A stretch of DNA of 64,000 nucleotides from an uncultured Verrucomicrobia subdivision 3 bacterium (GTDB lineage: Bacteria > Verrucomicrobiota > Verrucomicrobiia > Limisphaerales > UBA11358), in NCBI GenBank assembly GCA_903895255.1, contig CAITTG010000010.1:1-64000 (forward strand), read 5' to 3'. Made by a program: the position numbers and the translations under genes. Below the pieces are notes generated by a model, which saw nothing but the letters and a program-made list of their open reading frames with translations, did not search any database and was not told the origin of the DNA. Positions 48,720 to 57,366 of the stretch are shown here, in pieces (the first letter of the stretch is position 1; each line of letters begins with the position of its first letter).

Positions 48720-50450
48720 TCAATCCTCCCCGGCGGATGCCTGCGCCAGCGTGGTTTGCGCGCGGAGCAGGTCGTGCAGGGTCACCAGGCCGATCACCTG
48801 GCCGTCCGGACGATCTTGGAGCACCACCAACTGGCTGTCGGAGTCGATGATCTTTTTTTGCAACGCGCGGATGGTCTCATGCCGGTAAACCACCGTGGCC
48901 GAGGCCAGTGGAATGGGAAGATTTTGGGCCAGGGCGCGCTCAGCCGCCGTGCGCACCAACACTCCCTGTAATTTGCCATCCATCACGACGGGAAATTGCC
49001 GGTAGGGATGCGCCGTCCAGGTGGCGCGCAAATCGGCCTCCGTCAGCCCGGTTAGTACTACGGGATGAAAATTGGCCACGGCGGAAACCGGCAGTTGCTC
49101 CCAGTCATGCAGATCGCGCGGCGGGCGTACATGCTCAATGAGGTGGCCGTCCTGCGCCAGCACGGCGTCGTAAAAACTCAGGCGGTTCATCCGGCGCGCG
49201 ATGGTCTGGCTCACCAGGGCGCCCAGCATGAGGGCGGGTACGAGGCTGAATTCCTGCGTCATCTCGAATACAATTAAAATCCCTGTCACCGGGGCCCACA
49301 CCACCGCGCCCAAGCAGGCGCTCATGCCGACCACCGCCAAGGTGAGCAGGTCACCGCGGGACACGGGAAATTCCAGGTTCAACCAGCCGGCGACCATCAC
49401 GCCGATCATCCCGCCAAAAAACAAGTTGGGGGAAAAAATACCGCCGCACCCGCCAAAACCATAGCAGGAGAAAGTGGCGATGAATTTGGCCACCAGCAGC
49501 ACGGCGGCGAGTTGCCAGCCGATGTCCCCGGCGAGGGCGCTGGAGAGATCATCATAGCCCAGACTGAACACGCCGAGATGGCCGGTCGCACAGAACACGG
49601 ACGCCCCGAGCGTCCAGGTGACGAGCGCGCCCGCCACCGGCAGCAACCAGGCGGGGAATTTCCCGTGGTGCTTTACCCGGTGGCGCAGCCGGAGGGACAG
49701 GCGCTGGAACCAAACCCCCGCGAAACTGGCGAGCGCAGCCACCACCGGGGTGAGTACATAACCAACCCACGTGGGCGCCACCACATTCAGCATGCTGAAA
49801 GCCGGTTGTTTGCCCACCAGTCCATGCACCACGAGCGCGCCGAGCACGGCGGCAAGCAAAACCGTGCCGAGCAGCCGGCTGTTGAGGTCGCCGATGATTT
49901 CCTCCAGCACAAATGTCGCGGCCGCCAGTGGCGCGTTAAAGGCGGCGGCCAGTCCGGCGGCGGCGCCAGCGGCCGCGGCGGGGCGATGCTTTTGCTTCGG
50001 CTCGCCCGCCAGCCCCGCGAGGTTTGAGGCGAGCGACCCGCCGATTTGCACACTGGGGCCCTCGCGCCCCAAACTGGAGCCGCACCCCACGCTGATCATG
50101 CCCGCCACGAATTTCACCCAGGCGATGCGGAAAGGCACCCAGCCAAAATCTTTCCAGAAGGCCAGTTTGAGTTGCGGAATCCCGCTTCCCGCCGCTTCCT
50201 TGCAAAATGAATTCAACAGCCACCCAACCATGAGCGAGGAACCCACCACCAGCCCAAAACTACCCGTCAGAAAAACCGCAGTGGACTGGTGCGATAATTG
50301 CACCAGACCCAGTTTGTATATGAAGTTGATGCCCAGGAGAAAGGCCACCGCCGCCACGCCCCCGGCCACACCGTAGGCGCAGGCCAGCAACACCGTCCGG
50401 CCCCGGGCCGGCAGGCGCTGCAAACGTTGCTGCCAGCGGGCCAGGCTCAT
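48720..50450 (-). CDS. ClC-family chloride channel/exchanger with CBS pair
   Basis: 576 residues. The ClC core has the selectivity-filter motifs GSGIPQ (88-93), GREGPS (128-133, gating Glu130) and GGIFSPN, followed by a C-terminal tandem CBS domain (from about 445) likely to bind adenine nucleotides. Inner-membrane anion transport is certain by family; channel versus Cl-/H+ exchange is not decided. The ATG at 50450 overlaps the upstream methyltransferase stop by 4 nt; an alternative start is 50468. Confidence 0.93.
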   Translation of the reverse strand: MSLARWQQRLQRLPARGRTVLLACAYGVAGGVAAVAFLLGINFIYKLGLVQLSHQSTAVFLTGSFGLVVGSSLMVGWLLNSFCKEAAGSGIPQLKLAFWKDFGWVPFRIAWVKFVAGMISVGCGSSLGREGPSVQIGGSLASNLAGLAGEPKQKHRPAAAAGAAAGLAAAFNAPLAAATFVLEEIIGDLNSRLLGTVLLAAVLGALVVHGLVGKQPAFSMLNVVAPTWVGYVLTPVVAALASFAGVWFQRLSLRLRHRVKHHGKFPAWLLPVAGALVTWTLGASVFCATGHLGVFSLGYDDLSSALAGDIGWQLAAVLLVAKFIATFSCYGFGGCGGIFSPNLFFGGMIGVMVAGWLNLEFPVSRGDLLTLAVVGMSACLGAVVWAPVTGILIVFEMTQEFSLVPALMLGALVSQTIARRMNRLSFYDAVLAQDGHLIEHVRPPRDLHDWEQLPVSAVANFHPVVLTGLTEADLRATWTAHPYRQFPVVMDGKLQGVLVRTAAERALAQNLPIPLASATVVYRHETIRALQKKIIDSDSQLVVLQDRPDGQVIGLVTLHDLLRAQTTLAQASAGED

Positions 50451-51091
50451 GACGCGGTCCTTTGCCACAAATCCGAGTGCGCGAAACCAAAGCTGGCGAG
50501 CCGCCGGTCCACCAGCCGGAAACCGGCGCGGGCCAGCAACGGCTCCGGCGGCGTGAGCCGGCTGGCGGACAGCGCGGTGGTCGTTTTAAAAAAGGCATAG
50601 AGCAGCGCCAGCAGCACGCGGGCGCGCCAGCGGGTCCAGCCGCGTTCCGGCACGCGAAAATCCGCCAGCAACCAGCAGGCGTCCGGCGTGGTGCTGGCCG
50701 CCAGGCGCGGCACCAGCAACTCGAGCTGGTCGGGCCGAAAGCAGTCGAGGAAAAAATGGGTGGCCACCATGTCGAATTTTTCAGCCGGGGGGGTCCAGTC
50801 CAGCGCATCCATTTGATGAAATGTGACGCGACTGGCAGCCAGTCCCGCCTGGCGCAAACGCTGGCGGGTTTGCTCGATCATGACCGCGCTGAGTTCGACA
50901 CACGTGACGTGCAACTCCGGCTGCTGGCGCAGCAAGGCGGTGAGAAATTTCCCCGGCCCCTCGCCGAGGATCAGCGCGCGCTGGCATTGGCCGGTGCGCG
51001 GCAAAAACGCCGTCCGGCAGCGCTGCATCACGCCGCCGTCACAAACGGTTTCCAGCCAGGGATAGAACGCGGCGAGGCGGTCGAAATTCAT
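50447..51091 (-). CDS. SAM-dependent class I methyltransferase
   Basis: 214 residues starting MNFDRLAAFYPWLETVC. Motif I is ALILGEGPGKFLTALL, then VTCVELSAVMIEQTRQRL and FHQMDALDW, with FDMVATHFFLDCF as post-II. The FYPWLE start recalls a small family of methyltransferases with unknown substrate. It overlaps the membrane-protein gene upstream and the ClC gene downstream by 4 nt each, so the three are translationally coupled. Confidence 0.85.
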   Translation of the reverse strand: MNFDRLAAFYPWLETVCDGGVMQRCRTAFLPRTGQCQRALILGEGPGKFLTALLRQQPELHVTCVELSAVMIEQTRQRLRQAGLAASRVTFHQMDALDWTPPAEKFDMVATHFFLDCFRPDQLELLVPRLAASTTPDACWLLADFRVPERGWTRWRARVLLALLYAFFKTTTALSASRLTPPEPLLARAGFRLVDRRLASFGFAHSDLWQRTAS

Positions 51092-51504
51092 GACGCAGGG
51101 GAATCGGCGCGGCTGGTCGGGCGGTGCCACCAAAGGGTGGCGGCCACTCCGCCCCCGGTAAAAAAGAGCAGGTCCCACGGATCGGCCACACCGACGTGCA
51201 GCCAGAACGGGCCGACGACCTTGGCCATGACCGACCAAACTGCGAGGTGGGCGAGCATTTCCGGCCAGCTTGGCGGGCGGTCGTGCGGGCGCAGCCCGGT
51301 GATTTTTTGCAACCACAGGACCACGGGCAGCGCGGCGGGGATCAATAACAAATCATCGAAGTGCCCGTGCAGGAATGGCCAGGCCCAAGGCAGGCGCGCC
51401 TGCACCAAACCGCCCAGGTGCGGCACGACCACGAGACGGTTGAGGGCATAAGCCGCCAGGGAAAACCCGAACAGGCGGTCGTGCAGGTACCCAAACCGGT
51501 TCAT
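51088..51504 (-). CDS. Small membrane protein, function unknown
   Basis: 138 residues from ATG 51504. Three to four membrane segments: YALNRLVVVPHL, DDLLLIPAALPVVLWLQ, LAHLAVWSVMAKVVGPF and DLLFFTGGGVAATLWW. His and Trp are frequent. No family recognised. It is coupled by ATGA overlaps to the short peptide upstream and to the methyltransferase downstream. Confidence 0.78.
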   Translation of the reverse strand: MNRFGYLHDRLFGFSLAAYALNRLVVVPHLGGLVQARLPWAWPFLHGHFDDLLLIPAALPVVLWLQKITGLRPHDRPPSWPEMLAHLAVWSVMAKVVGPFWLHVGVADPWDLLFFTGGGVAATLWWHRPTSRADSPAS

Positions 51505-51563
51505 AGCGCCAGCAACACAAATCCCGTGGTGACGGCCAGCAATGCCTTGAGCAGTAAAATCAT
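51501..51563 (-). CDS. Possible 20-residue hydrophobic peptide
   Basis: An ATG opens 20 codons, MILLLKALLAVTTGFVLLAL, and stops in an ATGA overlap with the next gene, the same coupling seen at the two junctions downstream. The peptide would be one membrane helix. It could be a real microprotein (compare KdpF-sized subunits) or a translational-coupling leader. An alternative is an in-frame N-terminal extension of the next gene in another frame, which looks non-coding. Confidence 0.4.
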   Translation of the reverse strand: MILLLKALLAVTTGFVLLAL

Positions 51564-51648
51564 ACACGGTTGATGCTAATAAAGCGCGGGCATTTCGCCA
51601 GCATGATTTTTTGGGTGCGTCGCCGGCCGGCCCGCCCCGCGCCTGGCT

Positions 51649-52425
51649 TCAGCCTTTTACCGCTTCAATTTCCAAACGCACCAGGCGTACGATCACCCGG
51701 CCGGCCGCATCCGGCGGATGCGCGGCCGCGTAGTGTTCCGCCACCGCGGCGATGAATTCATCCCGTTGAGCCGCGGGCACGCGCTGGGTGTAGGGCAGCC
51801 AGGCAGTCCGCAGCCACGCGGCCAGCCCGGCCAGGCCGGCGTAGGCGGCGTCCTTGGGGGCCAGTTCGATGGACTGGGTTTGGAAACCGGCGTCGGCCAG
51901 CCAGACGCGGTAGTCGTCGGGGCCGTAAAAGAAATATGGGCGCGGCAGGGCCCGGAAGCAGTTGCGCCAGCGCTTGCGCCGCATGACGGTGTGCAGGGCC
52001 GTGACGACGGCCTGGGCGTTGCCGCGGCCGCCGCAGGAGATGGCCAGGCGCCCGCCCGGGCGCAGCACGGCGGCCGCGCCGCGCAATACCGCCGCCTGAT
52101 CCGCCACCCAATGCAGGGCGGCGTTGGAAAAAACCAAGTCGAACCGGCGCGGAAAGTGGATCTGCCGCGCATCCATGACGTGAAATTCCTGGCCGGGAAA
52201 CTGTTCGCGCGCGTAGGCGATCATCGGGGCGGAGGCATCAATGCCGGTGGCGGAGCCCCGGGGCACGGCGCGGGCAATTTCCGCAGTGATTTTGCCGTCG
52301 CCGCAGCCCACGTCCAGAATGTGCTCGTCGCCGCGCAGCGGGAGGCGGGCGAGGAGTTCGCGGGCCCAGGCGAGCTGGACGGCGGAGTTGGCCGCGTAGT
52401 CGGCGGCGTTCCATTGATGGGTCAC
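51649..52425 (-). CDS. Trans-aconitate 2-methyltransferase-like SAM methyltransferase
   Basis: 258 residues. It starts MTHQWNAADYAANSAVQLAWA, then motif I HILDVGCGDGKITAEIA, TGIDASAPMIAYAREQF, FDLVFSNAALHWV and LRPGGRLAIS. The WNA-Y-xN-S--Q--WA start and the spacing match the Tam family, which methylates trans-aconitate. It overlaps argC by 4 nt. Substrate inferred. Confidence 0.8.
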   Translation of the reverse strand: MTHQWNAADYAANSAVQLAWARELLARLPLRGDEHILDVGCGDGKITAEIARAVPRGSATGIDASAPMIAYAREQFPGQEFHVMDARQIHFPRRFDLVFSNAALHWVADQAAVLRGAAAVLRPGGRLAISCGGRGNAQAVVTALHTVMRRKRWRNCFRALPRPYFFYGPDDYRVWLADAGFQTQSIELAPKDAAYAGLAGLAAWLRTAWLPYTQRVPAAQRDEFIAAVAEHYAAAHPPDAAGRVIVRLVRLEIEAVKG

Positions 52426-53477
52426 AACAAACCGGCGGTCTCGGGAAAGCCGCAGAGGAGATTCATGCTTTGCACGGCCTGGCCGCTGGCACCCTTCACC
52501 AGGTTATCCTCGGCGCTGATCACGATGAGCCGGCCGGTGCGCACGTCCAGCCGCCAGGCGATTTCGCACACATTCGTGTCGGTCACGTTTTTAGTGTCCG
52601 GCAGGGCTTTGCCGGTCAGCACACGCACGAAGGGTTCGTGGGCATAGGCGGCGGCATAGCAGGCGGCGATTTGGGCGTTCAAGGCCTCGGCCTCGGCGGG
52701 GGTGGAAAAGTGCACGGCGGGCGCGAGATAGAGCGTGGACAAAATACCCCGGTTCACCGGAATGAGGTGCGGGGTGAATTGGATGGTCACGGGGGTGCCG
52801 GCCGCGAGCGCGAGTTGTTCCTCGATCTCGGAGAGGTGCCGGTGCTTGGGCACGCCATAGGCGCGGACGCTTTCGTTGCATTCGCAGAATAAATAATCAA
52901 TCTCGGCCTTGCGGCCCGCGCCGGTGACCCCGCTCAGGGAATCGGCAATGATGCCGGTGGTTTTGATCAGGCCCGCTTTGATGAGCGGGATAGTGGGCAG
53001 CAGAATGCTGGTGGGATAGCAGCCGGGCGAGGCGATGAGCGAGGAATGTTTGATGGCCTCGCGATGGACTTCGGGCAGACCGTAAACCGCCCGGGCCAGG
53101 AGTTCCGGCGCGGGATGTTCATGCGCGTAAAAATCTTTATATACGGCCGCGCTCTTGAGCCGGAAATCCGCGCTCAAATCGATCACGGTGCAACCCGCTG
53201 CGAGCAGCGGGACGGCATATTCCGCCGCCACGCCATGCGGCAGGGCGAGAAACACCACATCGGCCGCCTGCGCGAGCCATTCGACATTCGGCTCGGTGAA
53301 GCGCAGGGACTGGGTGCGGGGATGGCTGGCAAATTTGGGGAAGACCTGGGCCAGGGTTTGCCCGGCATTCTGGCGCGAGGTCACGGCGACCAACTCCACC
53401 TGCGGATGGTTTAGAATCCGTTTCACCAGTTCCTCGCCGGAATAACCCGACGCCCCGACAATCGCGACTTTTTTCAT
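52422..53477 (-). CDS. argC: N-acetyl-gamma-glutamyl-phosphate reductase
   Basis: 351 residues. Nucleotide motif VAIVGASGYSGEELVK at the N-terminus, catalytic Cys153 in ASPGCYPTS, and the His-bearing substrate region CNESVRAYGVPKHRHLSEIEEQL, FTPHLIPVNRGILSTLY. It reduces N-acetylglutamyl phosphate to the semialdehyde in arginine synthesis. The start at 53477 (MKKVAIVGASG) is preferred over upstream in-frame codons in an AT-rich, unrelated stretch. Confidence 0.95.
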   Translation of the reverse strand: MKKVAIVGASGYSGEELVKRILNHPQVELVAVTSRQNAGQTLAQVFPKFASHPRTQSLRFTEPNVEWLAQAADVVFLALPHGVAAEYAVPLLAAGCTVIDLSADFRLKSAAVYKDFYAHEHPAPELLARAVYGLPEVHREAIKHSSLIASPGCYPTSILLPTIPLIKAGLIKTTGIIADSLSGVTGAGRKAEIDYLFCECNESVRAYGVPKHRHLSEIEEQLALAAGTPVTIQFTPHLIPVNRGILSTLYLAPAVHFSTPAEAEALNAQIAACYAAAYAHEPFVRVLTGKALPDTKNVTDTNVCEIAWRLDVRTGRLIVISAEDNLVKGASGQAVQSMNLLCGFPETAGLL

Positions 53478-54042
53478 GGCAATTAAACTATCACAAAATT
53501 GAACAACAAACGGGCGGCGGAACAAAGTTTTTTTGGCGGTCTGTTTTAGAAGGGGGCATTTAACCACGGATGGCCACCGTCTGTGGCACCGATTCAAAGC
53601 GCCAAAACTATGGCAAAACCCCTTTAAAATCAAAGTTTATTCGCCAAAACCGGCCCGTATTTTGGTGGACTTTCGAGGGCTTTTACTTGCACTTTTACTG
53701 CCAGTGCCAAAGCTTGAACGTTGCGGGGCAACCTAGCCTTCTTCCTTAAAAGTCCATTTTCCGTAGCCATGAGCAATAGGCTGCGAGTTTGGCTGAAACG
53801 TCCATAAGGAAAGTGTTTGTGATTTCCACCACGTTTGATTGCATGTCTGTAAAGCAACCGTTGCGCTGCGACCGCACAAGGGCGCTTTCAATTCATGCAA
53901 TCGCGTTTGTATCGCTTCAAAAAATGCGTGACTTAAATCTTGGCTTCAGTTTTTCGATTTTTATGGCTAAAAAGGATGTTGTGAAACGCAAAACCGGAAA
54001 AAACTCGTAAATTAAATTCTACGAAGTTCTAGAAAGTCCCAA
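53478..54042. other. AT-rich intergenic region, no gene recognised
   Basis: Base composition is clearly more AT-rich than the surroundings. Only short open frames with no family pattern are visible. It should hold the argC promoter (minus strand), but no box is convincing. With the gene fragment that follows it looks like decayed or foreign DNA. Confidence 0.5.
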
Positions 54043-54300
54043 TTGGGGTTATTTTTCGCAAAAAGGATGCTCGGCCCAATGACCCTGGAGGCAACCCTTG
54101 CCGCCCATTCATCCCCGCAGCCACTGGGAATGGAAATTGCCTTGATTACCGGCGATGTTTCCGTCGCCCATGCCCGCGCGGTTGCTGCCGGGGCAAACTC
54201 CATCTCCGAACCGAAACAAAAACCGTGGGGACAAACCGTGGCGTGCGTGCGCTGTCCGGATGGCTTGTTGGTGGAGCTTTGCACGCCGGTTAACGCTTGA
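54043..54300 (+). pseudogene. Truncated VOC-superfamily (glyoxalase-like) protein
   Basis: The frame preserves the C-terminal half of a VOC protein: SPQPLGMEIALITGDV, AHARAVAAGANSISEPKQKPWGQTVACVRCPDGLLVELCTPV. The N-terminal metal-binding half is missing, and the bases upstream (KFYEVLES-like in another frame) suggest frameshift and decay. The ATG at 54043 is probably not functional. Confidence 0.6.
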
Positions 54301-54374
54301 TTTGGCCGCGGCCCCCAAACCGTTAAACGCGGATTATCCGGTGCGATGGGGGCAAGTCCGCGGTGGTTTTGCAC

Positions 54375-55451
54375 TTACAAAATCACCAGGTCATCGCGGT
54401 GGACGAGTTCCACGCGGGTGAGTTTTTGCGCGCGGATTTCCTCGGCGCTGTGGCGGGCGAGGCCGCGCGCGAATTCCATGCCGTCGGCATCACACAGCCG
54501 CACCACCTCGCCGGCGGCAAACTCGCCGTCACAAAAAAGCACCCCGGGCGGCAGCAGGCTTTTGCCGCCATTTTGCAGGGCTTCCTTGGCGCCGGCGTCC
54601 ACTTGGAGCGTGCCCTTGGGATGATGGAAGAAGGCGATCCAACGTTTGCGTCCGGCAAGACGGTTGGCGGTGGCCACGAAGAGCGTGCCTTCCTCGGCCC
54701 CGCTGGTGATGCGCGCGAGCACATCGGTCTTGCGGCCGGAGGCGATCACGAGGGGGATGCCCGACCGCACGGCAATTTTGGCGGCATCGACCTTGGACTT
54801 CATCCCGCCCACGGCGGTTTCGCTGGTGGTGCCGCCAGCCATGGCCTCGATGGCGCCGTCGATTTGTTCGATCACTGGAATAGTCCGGGGGTTCGGCCCG
54901 CCGAAGCCTTCGATCACGCCATCCACGGTGGTGAGGATGACCAGCAAATCCGCCGGCAGGAGCGAGGCCACGAGCGCGGAGAGCTTGTCGTTGTCGCCGA
55001 ACTTGATTTCGGTGAAGGACACGGCGTCGTTTTCATTGATGATGGGGACGACGCCCAATTCGAGCAGGGTGACGAGCGTGTTGCGGGCGTTGAGATGGCG
55101 CTCGTGATGCTCGAGGTCGTCATGGGTGAGGAGCACCTGGGCGACGACGAGGCCGTGCCGGGCGAACAACTGGTCGTAAACGGCCATGAGCCGGGACTGG
55201 CCGACGGCGGCGCAGGCCTGCTTTTCGGCGAGGTGATTCGGACGGCTTTTGTAACCGAGGGCCCCCATGCCGGCGCCGACGGCACCGCTGGTGACGACGA
55301 CGACCTGGTGGCCGGACTGGCGCAGGGCGGCGATTTGGGCGACCAACTGCGCGAGCTGCGCGGGGTCGGGCTGCTTCTGGCTGTCCGTCAGCACGCCGGT
55401 GCCCAGCTTCACCACGACGCGCCCGGCGGATTTGAGAGATTCACGATGCAC
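54375..55451 (-). CDS. proB: Glutamate 5-kinase
   Basis: 358 residues, GTG start. The amino acid kinase domain has VVVKLGTGVLT, VTSGAVGAGMGAL, PIINENDAVSFTEIKFGDNDKLSALVA and GGMKSKVDAAKIAVRSGIPLVIASG. The C-terminal PUA domain (from about 275) has LPPGVLFCDGEFAAGEVVRLCDADG. It catalyses the first step of proline synthesis. proA is not adjacent. Confidence 0.94.
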   Translation of the reverse strand: MHRESLKSAGRVVVKLGTGVLTDSQKQPDPAQLAQLVAQIAALRQSGHQVVVVTSGAVGAGMGALGYKSRPNHLAEKQACAAVGQSRLMAVYDQLFARHGLVVAQVLLTHDDLEHHERHLNARNTLVTLLELGVVPIINENDAVSFTEIKFGDNDKLSALVASLLPADLLVILTTVDGVIEGFGGPNPRTIPVIEQIDGAIEAMAGGTTSETAVGGMKSKVDAAKIAVRSGIPLVIASGRKTDVLARITSGAEEGTLFVATANRLAGRKRWIAFFHHPKGTLQVDAGAKEALQNGGKSLLPPGVLFCDGEFAAGEVVRLCDADGMEFARGLARHSAEEIRAQKLTRVELVHRDDLVIL

Positions 55452-55502
55452 GAGGAAAGGTTAAAAGGAAACGGGCGGGCGGAAAAGGAAGAATGCGCGG
55501 TT

Positions 55503-55566
55503 AACTTCCAAGCACCAAGCTCCAAGATCCAGAGAAACACCAAATTCCAAGCATCCAGCCAAGGAG
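55503..55566. repeat. CCAAGCTCCAAG-type dispersed repeat, third copy
   Basis: Short-period run of CCAAGCACC / AAGCTCCAAG / ATCCAGAG / CCAAATTCCAAG units. It is the reverse complement in style of the repeats flanking higBA (28985 and 29850). It lies between proB and uvrC, both on the minus strand. Confidence 0.6.
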
Positions 55567-55575
55567 GGCTATGGA

Positions 55576-57099
55576 TCAGGGAACAACGCCCGCGGCGGGC
55601 GGTGCCGGGGTTGGGGTGGCGGGAGTGCTGCGGGCGGCGAGGAAGGTTTTGAGTTCCTCGGCGGCCTTGCCGCCGAAGCCGGGGACTTCAGCGAGTTGTT
55701 CGAGGGTGGCGGCACGCAGACGATGGACGGAGCCGAATTTTTTCAGGAGCGCGGTTTTGCGGCGCTCGCCGATGCCGGGGAATTCGTCGAGGACGCTCTC
55801 GGAGATTTTTTTGACGCGAAGCTGCGCGTTGTAGCTGTTAGCCACGCGGTGGCATTCGTCGCGGAGGCGTTGCAGGAGTTTTACCGCCGGATGATCCACG
55901 CCGAGGCGCAGGGGTTCGGCGCGGTCGGGCAGGTAGATTTCCTCGAATTCCTTGGCCAGACCGAGGATGGGGAGGCGGGCGAGGTTGAGCTTGGCGAGCT
56001 CGGCGCCGGCGGCGTTGAGCTGGCCGCGGCCGCCGTCGATGAGGATGAGGTCGGGCAGGGGCTTGCCTTCTTTTTGCAACCGGCCATAACGGCGGCCGAC
56101 CACCTCGGCCATGCTGGCGAAGTCGTCCTGGCCGGTGACGGTTTTGATTTTGAAACGGCGGTAATTCGTGCGGTCAGGCCGGCCGTTTTTGAAGCTGACG
56201 AGCGACGCCACGGCGAAAGTGCCGCTGATATTGGAGATATCGAAGCCCTCAATGGTCACGGGCGGGGTGGCGAGGCCGAGCACTTCGGCCAGGGCAAGTA
56301 AATCGCGCTGGGGATCAAGCGACACCGGCAGCGTGTAGGGCACGCGCTCGAATTTCTCGGTTTTCTTCCAGGTTTTTTTGAGGTCGGCGATGAGGTCGCG
56401 GAGCGAGGCGGCTTTTTCGAAGTCCTGGGCGGCGGCGGCTTTTTTCATCTCACCCTCGAGCTGGCCCTGCATTTCGCGGCACTGGCCCTCGAGGAAATCG
56501 CAGGCGGAGGAAACTTGCGCCAGATATTGCTCGCGGGTGACGTTGCCCACGCAGGGCGCGGTGCAGTATTTCAGATGGCCGTAGAGGCAGTGCTTGTAAT
56601 CGGCCTCGCCGGGGGTGAAGACGCGGCAGCCGCGCAGGTTGAATTGCTTGCGCGCGAGGGCGACGGTGTTGCGCAGGGCGGTGGAATCCACAAAGGGACC
56701 GAAGTAGCGCGCGCCATCGTCCTTTTTGAGGCGGGTGAAAATAAAATTCGGGATGGGGTCGTGGAGGTTGACCTTCAGCATGAGGAACCGTTTGTCGTCA
56801 CGGAAACTGATGTTGTAGCGCGGCTTAAAATCCTTGATGAGCTTGCCCTCGAGCAGCAGGGCCTCGGGTTCGCTGCGGACGACGTGGAAGTCGAAGTCGT
56901 AAATGGCCTCGACGAGGGCGTTGAATTTGAGGTCCCAACCCATCCGGCGCGAGGGGTGGAAGTACTGGCTGACGCGCTTGCGCAAATCGCGGGCCTTGCC
57001 GACGTAGATGACGGTGCCGAAGCGGTCCTTGTGCAGGTACACGCCCGGCTTGTGCGGCAGGGTGCTCAGCTTGTTGCGAATGGCGTCGGTGATCGGCAC
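55576..57099 (-). CDS. uvrC: Excinuclease ABC subunit C
   Basis: 507 residues, shorter than E. coli UvrC (610) but complete in domains. GIY-YIG nuclease (PGVYLHKDRFGTVIYVGKARDLRKRV, residues 18-43), Cys-rich linker with CLYGHLKYCTAPC, UVR helix pair (QDFEKAASLRDLI), RNase-H-like nuclease (IEGFDISNISGTFAVASLV, LPDLILIDGGRGQL, CHRVANSYN) and C-terminal helix-hairpin-helix (DEFPGIGERRKTALLKKFGSV, LAEVPGFGGKAAEEL). It cuts both sides of a lesion in nucleotide excision repair. Confidence 0.94.
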   Translation of the reverse strand: MPITDAIRNKLSTLPHKPGVYLHKDRFGTVIYVGKARDLRKRVSQYFHPSRRMGWDLKFNALVEAIYDFDFHVVRSEPEALLLEGKLIKDFKPRYNISFRDDKRFLMLKVNLHDPIPNFIFTRLKKDDGARYFGPFVDSTALRNTVALARKQFNLRGCRVFTPGEADYKHCLYGHLKYCTAPCVGNVTREQYLAQVSSACDFLEGQCREMQGQLEGEMKKAAAAQDFEKAASLRDLIADLKKTWKKTEKFERVPYTLPVSLDPQRDLLALAEVLGLATPPVTIEGFDISNISGTFAVASLVSFKNGRPDRTNYRRFKIKTVTGQDDFASMAEVVGRRYGRLQKEGKPLPDLILIDGGRGQLNAAGAELAKLNLARLPILGLAKEFEEIYLPDRAEPLRLGVDHPAVKLLQRLRDECHRVANSYNAQLRVKKISESVLDEFPGIGERRKTALLKKFGSVHRLRAATLEQLAEVPGFGGKAAEELKTFLAARSTPATPTPAPPAAGVVP

Positions 57100-57366
57100 G
57101 GCTTCAGTTTACTCATGCGGGGGAGGGTGCAAGGAATTTTTATTTTTCGCCGGCCGCCGGGTTTCCATGAGGCCGTGGTTCAAAAGTGGCCCTGCCCCTT
57201 CGACTTGACTTGGCCGGGGCTTCCGGGATAGTCAGGAGGCCGCTGGGAGCGGGGTCATGAGGGCCGTCAACGGTTTGCGACCTGAGAGCCTTTGAAAATA
57301 GCCACCAAAAGTGTCCGAACTGGCGGTTGGTCGCCAGCTCAAGGCATGGTACGATCCAATCAATAT

